From positions 19,242,255-19,306,254 of the forward strand of contig JAAOOA010000127.1 of assembly GCA_012861695.1 (NCBI GenBank): a stretch of 64,000 nucleotides of DNA, in the 5' to 3' direction. The notes under the pieces were generated by a model that had not been told where the DNA came from, did not search any database, and saw nothing but the letters and a program-made list of their open reading frames with translations. The DNA is from Trematomus loennbergii. Its lineage: Eukaryota; Chordata; Actinopteri; Perciformes; Nototheniidae. The position numbers were made by a program, and so were the translations under genes. This document shows, piece by piece, positions 45,401 through 56,800 of this stretch (the first letter of the stretch is position 1; every line of letters starts with the position of its first letter).

Positions 45401-47205
45401 TTTTCTGATTGGCCCCTGTAGCTGTGCTCGCTGAAGGTGCACAGCCTGAGTGAGGGGATCTATCGGACCCGGGGGCAGCAGGAGGAGCTCCGGGAGCAGG
45501 TGGTGAAGTTCCTGCAGTGTGTGGAGGAGCTGGAGCTCTACTGCGGCATGTGTGGAAGTCCATCGGGGACAGGGACCAAAAACTGCAGGCATTACCCTGT
45601 TCCCACATCTTCCATCTCAAGTGGGTGCTCTTACACACGTTATTATTTTTATACATGCATTTCTGTTAGAAAAATATCACTCGTCACCGGCTTTGAGCTT
45701 CAATATCAGGATACATGTATTTATTATCCTTGCAAGAATGGAAGTAGTCATCACATACAGAGCATATGGGACAACTCGTTCGCAGAACAGTGTCCTTCAC
45801 ATGCTGATATACAAGAGAGGGTGTTTCACAGTCACAAGATGATGCAGGTATACCAGTTCAAAGCAGTATACAATGATTACTTCAGATTAGCTAAGACCCA
45901 CGTCAGAAATGATCATGCTTGTCATATGTCCATCTCCATAGAGGCTGAATCATCATAAGCCTAAAACAGTCCTGAGGCTCTTCTAGGTAATCATACATCC
46001 TGTTACGTACACAGCTACGTAGGGCCTTTGTTATCATGTGCTACTCTGATATTAGAAGAGTACATTCAGTATTTTCCCAACAATTTCAAAGACAGAGGTG
46101 GGAAGTAGTGGAATACAAATACTTTGTTACTGTACTTAAGTACATTTTTCTGGTATCAGTATTTACTCCACTACTTTTTACTTTGACATCTTACATTTTG
46201 AACACAAATACCTGTACTTTCTACTTCTTACATTTTGAACACAAATACCTGTACTTTCTACTTCTTACATTTTGAAACAAATACCTGTACTTTCTACTTC
46301 TTACATTTTGAACACAAATACCTGTACTTTCTACTTCTTACATGTTGAACACAAATACCTGTACTTTCTACTTCTTACATTTTGAACACAAATACCTGTA
46401 CTTTCTACTTCTTACATTTTGAACACAAATACCTGTACTTTCTACTTCTTACATTTTGAACACAAATACCTGTACTTTCTACTTCTTACATTTTCAAAAC
46501 AGGCTGTTACTTTAGTTTTAATCTGTGTTTGGTGGCGTGATCATTATTATTTAGAGTCATTGCGTGCCTATTGATTTTAACACGATCCGTGTATCCATCA
46601 TTTCCTGGTCTTCTCTAAAGAAGAGGGACCAATGAAAACGTTGTCATTTTGCTGTTGTTCAGCATCGAAACATTCATTAAATATACAATGACATTATTAC
46701 AATACGAATGAGAAGATCCTTAATGTTCTATTAATATAAAGCGAGGTCCAGTTACCAGTTACTCTATAAAACAGTTGGTAGTTATGGTACTTTTTACTTA
46801 AGTACATTTCGAAGCCATTACTTCTTTACTTATGCTTGAGTAAAGAAGTTTAGTCAGTACTTCTACTTTTACCAGAGTATTTTTAAACACGAGTATCTGT
46901 ACTTCTATTTCTGAGAAAAAAATCGAAATTCTGAGAAAAATGTACTTTTTCGAAATTCGAAACAAAAATCCCAGAACTGTAAATTCTGAGAAAAATTCGA
47001 AATTCTTTGATATTTTTTTAATTTTAATGCTTGATTGACTATTAAGAAAAATGCAATATAAATTAAATATGTTATTAGTAATATCATGTTTACAGATAAA
47101 CCTGCTGACACTAGGCTGTTTTTTTCCTTCAGGTGTCTGCAGACGAACGGGACGAAGGGCTGTCCCAAATGTATCAAGTCCTCCATGAAGCCTGGATTTG
47201 TGTGA
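39937..47205 (+). CDS. rapsn: Rapsyn, 43-kDa receptor-associated protein of the synapse, one frame break
   Basis: Peripheral membrane scaffold that clusters nicotinic acetylcholine receptors at the neuromuscular junction. Exons: 39,937-40,128; 40,715-41,053; 43,495-43,653; 44,562-44,660; 44,809-44,931; 45,027-45,080; 45,422-45,620; 47,133-47,205. The start [20 protein letters not shown] has the N-myristoylation glycine. TPR repeats follow (for example [20 protein letters not shown], then [20 protein letters not shown]), then a coiled coil ([20 protein letters not shown]), a C-terminal RING-H2 ([25 protein letters not shown]) and the ending KSSMKPGFV. One base is missing at 45,553-45,557 (GGAAG where a GGAGAG-like sequence is expected). 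Restoring it gives 412 residues, the human length, and the same eight-exon structure. Confidence 0.96.
42131..42740. mobile_element. hAT-type repeat relic with CAGTGGTGGAA end and ATT microsatellite
   Basis: Left end CAGTGGTGGAAACTAACTAA followed by TACATTTACTCAAGTA, the common start of a fish non-autonomous hAT-like repeat. The inside holds an ATT run that turns into its own complement (TTATTATTA then AATAATAAT, about 42,452-42,503). The right end is lost. A related truncated start lies at about 59,684 (CAGTGGGGGAATGTAGCTAA). Confidence 0.5.
42741..43452. mobile_element. repeat with GTGGGGGGGACA ends, abutting rapsn exon 3
   Basis: The left part reads AAGGGTGTAACTTTGG then AGAAGTGGGGGGGACAC. 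The right part has AAAAGTGGGGGGGACA twice and ends CCAGTGGAAACTACGCCCATG. On the minus strand the right end resembles the left (GGGCGTAGTTTCC versus GGGTGTAACTTTGG), so this is an inverted-repeat element. It stops about 40 bases before rapsn exon 3. It also contains the CCCACTGAGATAACTTAGAC repeat found at 12,605. Confidence 0.5.
43245..43350. repeat. dispersed repeat, copy 2 (shared with 12,605-12,710)
   Basis: Carries the same CCCACTGAGATAACTTAGAC and GAGTCCTTTAC blocks, in the same order and orientation, as the copy in the kif23 intron. Embedded in the GTGGGGGGGACA element. Confidence 0.65.
46187..46500. repeat. 37-bp tandem repeat, about eight copies, in rapsn intron 7
   Basis: Unit TCTTACATTTTGAACACAAA followed by TACCTGTACTTTCTACT, 37 bp, repeated about eight times with few differences (one copy lacks CAC, one has ATG for ATT). 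The unit is a piece of the flanking ACTTAAGTACATTTTTC transposon relic (about 46,093-46,915), so the array arose by local amplification inside it. Confidence 0.85.
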
Positions 47206-49422
47206 TTGTGCGACTGTGTTTGTGCGTTGGATCCGCAGACACAGCGTGATGCCTGACTGATCTGAGAGCAGCAGGCAGCCTCGGGGTATCCTGAAGATGT
47301 TCGAGGAGAAATAATTCACTGCTCTGTGAAGAGGATCCTGAACTGAACCCAGTGTCACAGAGTGCCGCTGGAGGACACATTCAAGGCATCCATCTTATTA
47401 TCAGTCTGTGAGTTACAGCCGACTGAGGGGCGCGACTGACAGTGTTACATTTCGATATAAGCTGAAGAAGAATGAACCCACTTGTCTCTGACGACTGGCC
47501 TTTTAGGTGCAGATTTTTAATTCTAGAGGAATATGGACCGTCAAAAGAGCGTTTATAACTTGTATTTGCTATTTTCTGCGTAGTAATAGTTTAGTCAAAT
47601 CAAGATGAAATGATCGTCAGTGATCTTAGTTGCAGGGTTTCAATTCAACCAGGATTCAACCTTTTACACTACATCCACTTTTTCTTTAATCAACAGTTTT
47701 CTGATTTATTTTGTATCTTTTCCAGAAGACAGAGCCGTTTCTGAATTGATTTCACATGGTATATTTATTATTGTCTTCATGTACATACTATTCTCATGTT
47801 AATTTGTTTTACATTTTTTGAGGTGTTTGTAAAACCCAAAAGTGATCGAAAACCTCTCAACCATTCAAAAACTAGTAAGTCTATACAGAAAAGGCATGCT
47901 GCTGTTTTTATTTCTTTATTCAGAGATAGAGGAGCCGGATCACACACAATGTTCATGGAAATGACTTTTCTGTCCATGTTTAACTCTTAAATCTGACGTC
48001 AACACAATATTGTTGCAATTTGAGGACATGAGAAAACCTATTGGGAAAGGAATTTCTCGACCAATCACATACCAGTCAGATTACTATTCATTTATTGTGG
48101 AGTTTTAATATTTGTAGTGTAAATATCACTTGATAAAATGTCAATATACAGATTGATATTATTAACTTGGAGAGGCTTTGTCATTTTAAGGTGGTTTGAG
48201 AGAGAAAGCCCTAAAAAAGCTGTGCTATCAATCAATTATTATTGCATGTTTTATTTACAATGCCCAAAGAATTACATCAAATTATAAATCCATGTAACTA
48301 TATTGACTTATTTCGGATTTGTTTAATATAGTTTTCTTAATATTCAGTGGCTTTTGTCATGCATATTCCTTATATATTTGTTAAATATATTTTACATATT
48401 ATATACTTTAACAATATAAGCCATGTCAATCTAAACATCGTGGCTGAAACCAGGTTTTCCTCTAAAACTGTAACTCATACTAAATGTATTTTTAGTAAGA
48501 CAGTTTTCAAAAGTACTAAAATATAGATGTGAGCCCAAAATAAATGTATTTGTGTGATCAAAACACAGGATAAATAATTTAACGAATACCGTTTACCCTT
48601 TTTGAAACATTCATAATTTAAACGTATAGTAGTACTTAGTTTTCTCTCTCTTCACAGCATGTGAGCAGGTTAACAGCCTTAACAGAGACACTACGGCATT
48701 TACTTGTACTGCACAAGCACTTAATTTTCTCTCACCTAACCTCACTTCTGAGCAGCACCAGGAACTTGTTTGGGTTCCCGGCATTCAAATTAATGTTTAT
48801 TCACTGTCTGTTTACATGTAGCACAGTCGTAAAACGTGCAAAGAATCATAACGCTTTTTGGTTCTTGGTATAAATAAGATTTCACTGACAGCACAGCCAC
48901 TTATCTTTAACAGTTTTAACTACCTCTGCTTCTGCCTCCAAGCTTCGCCCTCCTTAGAGGATTAATGCAGTAATAACACGACATTTAAATACATGTAGGA
49001 TATGTTATCTTTTTCTAGACATTATGCTGATATAACCATGGTTTAAATGAGTTCAAGTCGGACTGGAATGCATTGTTAATATATTTATGCATTGAGTCAA
49101 ACCATGTAACTGTGTCAAATATAGAAACATGTCATTAATGAAAATAAAGTGCACCAGGAGTTTATTGTGTAATCTTATTGCTGGTATTCACCATGTGTAT
49201 TTTTGTTATCATCTTTCAATGTCAGTCTGCTTCCATCGCTCAACAAGAGTTTTGTTACCGTATGTGGAATATTCAACGAGCATTTAACCAGTCGTACTAG
49301 TTTGTCAACATTTACAGAAGTTTCAACCAAGCGATAAGCATCGTACCGCCTTCTGTCACGACACCTGAACCACTGGAGGTTTGTTTCCCTGTGAGCTCAC
49401 TTTGAAGGAAATCTTCCTTCTG
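47206..49422. other. rapsn 3' UTR and rapsn-TRIM intergenic region
   Basis: AT-rich with no exon seen. AATAAAGTGCACC near 49,144 is a plausible distal poly(A) signal for rapsn. A CACAGCATG near 48,655 and several ATTTA motifs are unremarkable. The TRIM ATG follows at 49,423; its promoter is not obvious. Confidence 0.4.
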
Positions 49423-52400
49423 ATGGCAGCGCTCTCATTCTCTGAAGGGGACTTACTTTGTCCTCAATGCTCTGATATTTACTACCTTCCCGTGCTCCTA
49501 AATTGTGGCCACAATATTTGCAGATTTGTTTAAAGAAATTCTGGGAATGGAAAGGATGTCGAGAATGTCCTGTGTGTCAGGCTGTGTCTGTCCTTGGGAG
49601 GCCTCCTATCAACCTGGAACTAAAGATAGCTGCGGACGAATATCAGGTGTTAAAGACCAGAAGCAATCGGGACGTTTGTCGGGTTCACAACGAGAAGCTG
49701 AATATTTTCTGTCACAATGACCTCGAGCCCATCTGCCTCGTCTGCCAAACGTCAAAACAGCACAAAGTTCACGAGTGCAGCCCAGTGGAGGAGGCCGCCA
49801 CACAGAAAAAGGTAGAGTAAAAATAGAAACTGGGGAAATAACAAGTGGATTTACTGAAAATATTCTCCAACACGAGACAAGACATGACTTGTCTGTAGTG
49901 AAGATGTGTTGCAACTGGTTGTTTTTCTTCTAGTGTAAAAGGGGATTGGGCTGCAACTAGGGCTGTGCAATTAATCGTATTTTAATCGCAATCACGATTT
50001 TGGCCTGCCACAATTACGAAAACAACATAATCGAAAAAAACAATTATTTTGCTTTGCTAGGTTGTGACAGTGCACTGCAACATATTTGATCTAATTAATT
50101 TTGGTCTCATTTATTTGTATTTATCATATTATATATGTTTAGTAGCTTGTGGAAGTGCGCTCCAAAATATTTGTTGATCTTGTTTATTGGTATTTATTAT
50201 TTAGATATTATTTATTTAAATGTATCATTTTATTTATTTTTGTATTGGTTTTTCAGTTGAATTATACGTTCAGGGTAATCAACAGTTAAAAAGATACTGT
50301 TCAAATTATTATTTGTATTTGTTTTAAAGTTCAATAAATTGATTTTTTCAAAGTCAATGAATAATCGTATTTAATAATCGTGATATCAATTAACCCAAAT
50401 AATCGTGATTATGATTTTTGCCGTAATCGCACAGCCCGAGCTGCAACTAACAATTACTTTCATAATAAACTCATTGTTTTCTGAAATCATTGATACATTA
50501 TTTAATCTATAAAAAATCATCCATCATAATTTCCATAACCAGCTTGTCTGAATCTCAATGACAATTAGTTTACAAAGATATAAAACTGAGAAAAGTAGCA
50601 AATTGATGTTTTGTGAATTCATAGAATAATAGTTTCAGCTCCAGATTTAGACTCAATTATTAATCTTTTGAATATTTCAGAAAGAAATCTCAGCCATGCT
50701 GGAGTCCTTGAGGAAACATCTCAGATTATTGAACATGACAAAGGTGCAATGGGAGGAAACCAAACGCTATATACAGGTAAAGATATAATTGTGTATTGTG
50801 ATGTGCCTCTAATATTTGAATTCTGATTCTTTAGTCTCACCCATTCAGTTTCCGCCAAGATAGAAAGTTCCTTCCCGGACGTCTCACAAATATTCTTTTA
50901 TGTGTCTGCCAACAATATATCCATACACATTCCAGAGCCAAGTGAATCAAGGTGAGGCAGCGATAAAGGAGGCGTTTGAGAAGCTGCACCTGTTCCTCAG
51001 GGAGGAGGAGAACAGCAGGCTGAATGTGCTCAGACAGGAGGAGCAGATCAAGACGCAGGTGATGTGTGAGAAGCTGGAAAACATCCAGGAGCAAATCAAG
51101 ACCCTCTACTCCACCATCAGTGATATCGAGGGGGCCCTCAGAGCCAAGGATTTAACATTTCTACAGGTACATCTACTGCCATTGTTTACATGACAATACG
51201 GCTTTTTTCTTAAAGTGGGGATATATGAGGTTTATCCATAGTCAGTGTATAAGCTACACTAAGTGGTCGATGGCACACCCCAGAAACAGACAGCAATAAG
51301 GGAACAGGAGCAAAGCAATGCATTGCTGTCAACAGGGGCAGAGGCAAAACTTATTATAGACACCTGAAAAATTCATATTGAAAAAATTAGCTAAGTTTTG
51401 TGAGTCCGGTATAACCAAAGTCACACAATAACACAAACAAAAGCAGCAGTAGAGGTAAAATGACTGGCTTTACCATAGATAATGGCTTTATAAATCCCAT
51501 CAGTGCCACAAGATGCTAAGAGCAACCACTGTGCACGTTCTGCAGACCACCAATGTATTTGAATGGACATTTTAATCCTTCTTAACGACAACATACCAGA
51601 TTGATCAGTATAATATATGTAACAATAGGCTCTGACAAGGTGTGACTTACTGTCAAACACAGCCAGGCTGATCAACATTTCAGAGTGTGGTGCAGTGGGT
51701 TGTGCGTGCCGTTGATGTTCTGATCAGGGGGTCACAGGTTCAAACCCCACTGCAGTCAGCATGTCATTGTGTCCCTGGGCAAGACTCTTCACCCCAAATT
51801 GCTCCTGTGGGGATTGCCCACAGTATATATGTAAGTTGCTTTGGATAAAAGCGTCTAACAAGTGACATGTAATGTAATGTAATGAGCAAATGACACCTTC
51901 ATGGCCTTAGGAGCTTGGTGTCTAACTTTATGAGTGTGATTTCCTTTTGTCATGTATTATTTTAATGTTTCCTTTCATGCATACACTCAAAATATTTGGA
52001 TGTATTATCCTTTTGGAATAGTTTTGTGTTTTCATAGTGTACAGGTGTTTATTTTTTATCACTGCTTACTCAAACACCTGACCCCTGCTGTGCGTATAAC
52101 TACACACCTCAGATTTAAATAATGAGCTGCATTTATTCACTTTCTTTCTGGATCTTTAGGACTACAAGCAGACAAATAAAAGGTATGTACTCACCATCTG
52201 CCAAACGTAGCCCTAACTGTCTACATAAGTCAATGTTGTAATTATTTCAACATGTTTCAGGGTCAAATGCACCAATCAAGAGCCGCAGTGTATCAGAGAT
52301 ATCCTGATCAACTCTGCAAAGCATCTGGGCTCACTTAGGTTTGAAGTTTGGAAGAAGATGGCCAGCACACTCACATGTGGTGAGTGAACAGAAAATGGCT

Positions 52401-53523
52401 TATAAGTAAAGAATATTTTTCTTTTTTAAAGGTCACCTATTATGCAAAATCCACTTTTTCATGTCTTTTATACATAAGCATGTGTCCCCTCTGTGTAAAG
52501 AGATTCTGAAAGTTTCAGCAAAAAAAGATTTGCACTCTTCTTGTCCTAATCCATTTATATAAAAACCTGTCTGAAAATGAGCTGATCAGATTTTGGCCAG
52601 TTTGTGATGTCATAATGTTTTTTGGGTTGTGTAACCATTAGCCAATCACCAACCAAGGTAACCCCCCCCCCACACCTTATCACCTGAATCTCCTCCTAGA
52701 GCACCATTGTGTTATTTTGAACCTAATATCTCTCAGAGGGGTGTGGGACGTGGCTCCTTCTTTTCATCTAAAGTAACAGACAGAGAATCAGCACTTTTGA
52801 AACAGGGCTGAAACAGAGGGGTTTATGGGATGCTGCAATGCATGATCTGTTTGGTATTTCGAGCCAAACACTTCAAATACGTGTTTTGTGTATAACAGAA
52901 CTATAATATATTGATGAAATAGGGGACCTTTAATGTACTGAATGTTTTTGATACTTTCAGTCCCGATTACTCTGGATCCAAACACGGCCCAGTCCAACCT
53001 GAAGCTGTCTGAAGATCTGACCTGTGTGCAGTTCAGCAGTAAGCAGCTCCTCCCTGATAACCCTGAACGCTTCAGCAGCCGTGTGTGTGTGCTGGGGGCC
53101 AGCGGCTTCACGTCAGGGAGGCACAGCTGGATGGTGGAGGTGGACCAGGGCAAAGACTGGCACATCGGAGTGGCCCGGGAGTCCATCAAGAGGAGGAGTA
53201 CCGTCTTCCTCAACCCCAGCGAGGGTTTCTGGGTGATCGGTGTGAGCAACGGAGACTCTTTCTGGGCTCAGACCTCACCTCGCACCAAGCTGGTGTTGAA
53301 GCAGAAACCTGAGAAGATCACTGTGCAGCTGGACTATGATAAAGGAAAGGTTGTTTTCATCAATGAGGCCGATTCGACGACAATATACACATTCAAAGAC
53401 AGATTCACAGAGAGGATTTTTCCCTTCTTCTCCCCTGGATTGAATGCAGAGGGGACACACTGCAGCCAGCTGATCATCTGTCCTCAGACAGTAGCATTGA
53501 ACATAGAGTCTCACATGCAGTAG
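49423..53523 (+). CDS. TRIM-family E3 ubiquitin ligase (RING, B-box, coiled coil, B30.2), one frame break
   Basis: Exons: 49,423-49,811; 50,681-50,776; 50,936-51,166; 52,160-52,182; 52,261-52,379; 52,961-53,523. This is the 96/231/23-nt pattern typical of class-IV TRIM genes. Seen: RING starting CPQCSDIYYLPVLLNCGHNI and ending CPVC; B-box 2 CRVHNEKLNIFCHNDLEPIC to HKVHEC; a coiled coil (exons 2-3); PRY/SPRY beginning ITLDPNTAQSNLKLSEDLT with SGRHSWMVEV, WHIGVA and LDYDKGKV. Such proteins ubiquitinate targets chosen by the B30.2 domain, often in antiviral immunity. It resembles the fish TRIM35/TRIM69-like groups, but I cannot place it. The RING frame slips at 49,525-49,527 (TTTG where TTT TGT is needed for Cys). 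Restored length 473 residues. Confidence 0.88.
49960..50437. mobile_element. GGGCTGTGCAATTAATCG element nested in an older repeat
   Basis: Left end GGGCTGTGCAATTAATCGTA and right end GTAATCGCACAGCCC are inverted repeats of about 478 bp total, with several internal AATCGTGATT motifs. Copies of GCTGCAACTA flank it on both sides. The right one continues into CTGCAACTAACAATTACTTT, the start of another common repeat (to about 50,640). The element therefore appears inserted at the tip of an older copy. Confidence 0.65.
51685..51885 (+). mobile_element. tRNA-derived SINE, V-SINE-like, plus orientation
   Basis: tRNA-like head with B box GGTTCAAACCCC, core GTGTCCCTGGGCAAGACTCT, tail GCTTTGGATAAAAGCGTCTA and terminal TGTAA repeats. 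Same family type as the copy at 4,505-4,705, but with a better-kept core. In TRIM intron 3. Confidence 0.8.
52430..52929. mobile_element. 500-bp miniature element flanked by TTAA in TRIM intron
   Basis: Starts AGGTCACCTATTATGCAAAA and ends with the inverted form GAAATAGGGGACCT. TTAA lies directly outside each end (52,426-52,429 and 52,930-52,933). A TTAA duplication is typical of piggyBac and Kolobok elements. Its ends match the ddb2-intron element at 28,900. Its right end lies only about 30 bases before the B30.2 exon. Confidence 0.65.
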
Positions 53524-53808
53524 ACACATGGTGCTCGAGGGAAGGGAGACTTTGCAAGAAGTTTCAATATGAAGTTCAGCAGAAGTTACATGACACTGTA
53601 CTGTATCTGATGGTATGGAAATAATGCATGGTGCTTGAGTTGAGGAAGATGTTGAATAGTTTCTCTATGAAATTCAGCAGCAAATTGTATGACACTGTAC
53701 TGTGAATTGAATGAAATAAGACATAACACTTTCAAACATTTTAATTGTTTAATGTTATTCAGAGGACAGTCTCAGGTCATATAAATATGTAGAGTTGATT
53801 TGATGTTA
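53524..53808. other. convergent 3' region of the TRIM gene and ighmbp2
   Basis: Only 285 bases separate the two stop codons. Two near-copies of an AATTCAGCAG...GACACTGTACTGT stretch lie here (about 53,571-53,605 and 53,671-53,705). On the minus strand ATTAAA variants at about 53,736 and 53,745 could end ighmbp2. No AATAAA is seen for the TRIM gene, so its transcript probably runs on into ighmbp2. Confidence 0.45.
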
Positions 53809-56800
53809 TTAACTTTCATTTTCTTTTGGTTTTGGCTTCCTCTGTGTTGACATATCTTTCAGTTTAGAATCCAGTTTCCTCTGCAGATAGGCTTTCTTGT
53901 TGGGGTCCATGGTTTTATCCTTCTTCCCGCTCCCGGCGTAAAGAACGCCCTCCTTGCTTATTCTCATCCGAGCATTAGACTTGGCTTTATCTCCGCAGCC
54001 GTGAACCTAAAAAGGTGCAACACATGACATCAGATCAGAAAACAACACCTTTCTTATATTTAGGTTGTCACTTATGGCGAACTATCAATACACAGACTAA
54101 TAAAATACTTTCCTTCCTCCATGGATTTTAAAAACGACTACATAGTAAAAGAAAAACATCGACTCTTTGGGGTCTGTTCCGGTCTCACCTCTGGTATATG
54201 ATGACTGAGACAGTACTGCCTGTTGCAGAACAGGCAAAGCTGTCCGAGCATCAGCACAGAAGCTTTGCACTTCAGGAAACTGCACACACGTTCAGCCTTT
54301 ATGACGGCGTTGATGAGTGTGTCGAAGTCTTCATCTGGAGCGGCGGCAGCAGCGATGCCGCAGGCGCCTGTCTTCGTTTTACTCTTTACTGGGAGACAAA
54401 TGGAAAGGTTCAAAGCTGAAAACATATCGGAGCAGACAGATTAAAATAACAGTTGTTGTTTTTGTTGTTGTCGTTGTTGTTGGCCTTGGGGTTTGTGCAA
54501 TAGGTGGTCATTGTCAGTGTGTTGTCTGTGTATACGTGTATGTACGTCTGTGTACATAAGTCATGTGTGAATATGGTATTGTGTTTTATCACGTACTATG
54601 TAGTATTTATGATTTGCTTTTTCTATGGAACTGCAGGACCGGTCCAAATCAAATTTCCTTACAAACAATAAAGTGTATCAATTTAAAAATAAAGCTGAAA
54701 CAATTGTGCAAATAATCAATTGTAAACTAAAGTAATTGCCAATTATTTTGGGATTTGGACAGAAAAAACAAGACTTTTAAAGACAACAACTTGGACTATG
54801 ACAAACTGAAATAAACATTTTTCTGGCATAAAATAAAAATCTAGAAAAAGATGTGAGTAAGAGTAATCAAAAATACAAATACTGCTGAGTGCTTCTTCAG
54901 GTGAGATGCTTCTACTACCTTTAGCAGCCTTTGGTTTCTTCGATGCCTGGGCCTGAGCTGGCAGGGTGACGTTTTGTTGCTTTTTTTGTTGAGCGTTATC
55001 TTCCCTCTTCTGCTGCTCCCTCTTCATTCGCTCCAAATGTAAACTTTTTAAGTCTAATGCAGTTTGAGACAGCTGATCTTTCTGGGGATTCTGGACTTCT
55101 TCTTCTTCCTTCTCTTTTTCTTCTTCCTGTGGTGGCTCCTCAGCGGGTGTTGACTCCAGGGGTCTGGCGACAGTGATGCACCTGTCCTTCCCCTCCCCTT
55201 TACTCTCATGCACGAGGCCCATCTCCTCAGCGATCTGGTGAACCAGCAGGCGGTCATGAGAGTTAAAGGATGATGGGAACTGTAGTTCACTCTGATTTGA
55301 GTCCTTCAGAAAGCTCTCCACCTGCGCCGTGATCTCAGCAGTTCTGTTCTTCTTCTTCTGCTCTTCCTCCGTCAGGGATGTTAAGCTGGACTTTGTGTGC
55401 TTCTCTTTCCCTGCAGTATTTTCATTAGCGCTGCTTCCGGTTGAATTATTCTGCGGTGGCTTCGTCCTGCTGGGAGGCTGATCTTTGACCTTCTGTTTGG
55501 TGGACGTGGAGCTGCTGGAAGACTTTGTGTCTTTGGGGTCACGGGTGTAGTTTTGTGGCACGATGTCTTGGATGTACTCAAATGCTGTTCTGACCTCGCC
55601 ATGTTGAGTCATGTGATCGATCAGGGACTTCAGGAAAGCGTGATTCTGGACGGTCTGCGTGTCGCACACAACAGCGATGTGACGCCTCGCACGCGTTACA
55701 GCCACGTTAATCCTTCGGTCCTCTGACAGAAATCCAACTGCCCCTGGTATTAAAAGAGTTAACAAATATATAAATAAGTGCTGCTAACATTCATGGTGTT
55801 ACAGAATCAGACATTATTTTTTTAGCTAAATAAATGACCTTTTCTGTTGGACCGAACTAAGGACAACACCACGGCCTCCTTCTCTCTGCCCTGAAATCCA
55901 TCCACTGACTTTATCTCCAGCTCAGGATGCCTCGCAGAAAGCTTCTGACGCAGAAGATCCACCTTTACAGAGACGAGAACATCAATGAGTTACTTTTTAT
56001 GAATCTGCAATGACTGGTCGACTGATTGAACAGTTGATTGAAAGAAGAACATTCTCCAACTGTCAATAAATTATAAACTGTTGAAATAATTTTTCGAGAA
56101 AAAGGTTTGCAGCCTCTGAAATATAGAGATCATTTTTTTCTGTTTTATATCATTTTAAATTGAATATCTTTCGAAACATTTAAATGTCAACATTTTGAGA
56201 AACTGGGAATGCCATTTTTCTACTATTTTCTGACCTTTTATTGAGTACATAACTTTTAATGTCAGTTTAGAGTTCTAGTTCAGTATTACATTTTATTTTT
56301 GGGGTATTTCATTTTAATCCTTTGAAAGTTTAGATATTTTATTTATAAAATATGCAATACAAATTATGCAAATAGTGCTTTGACACAGTGCAGTCGTAGA
56401 GGTTAAGTTAACATGTATTTTACAGTACATTTCCTCCAATCAGTGACCTACCTGTAGATTGTACGGAGCGATAACAGCGATGTCTTTAGCTTTAACCCCA
56501 GCTTCAGTCAAGGCCTTTATGTGCAGTTCAACGATGTCGACCTCACCTGAGGATAACGTATACACACGGTCAGATCCCATAAAACCCTATCTGTAATAAA
56601 ACGATGTGTTCTTTACAATAAAAATGACTAACCTTGATTGCCTTTGGACTGCTCCTCAGTGACCTCCATCTCGCTCAGACCGCAGCCTGCTGTGTCGATA
56701 AGAAGGAGCGGCGTGCTGGTCTCTTCAACACAGGCGACTCCAGGTAGATCTCTTCAGCATCAAAGACAGAATTGTATCATTTTCGATTCACCGTGGATAT

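Noticed and set aside
46187..46500. CRISPR-like regular repeat array
   Set aside because: The 37-bp units are directly adjacent without unique spacers and lie in a vertebrate intron. It is a tandem satellite.
46798..47358. 186-codon open frame on the minus strand over the last rapsn exon
   Set aside because: It runs through a transposon relic and antisense to rapsn. No protein similarity recognised.
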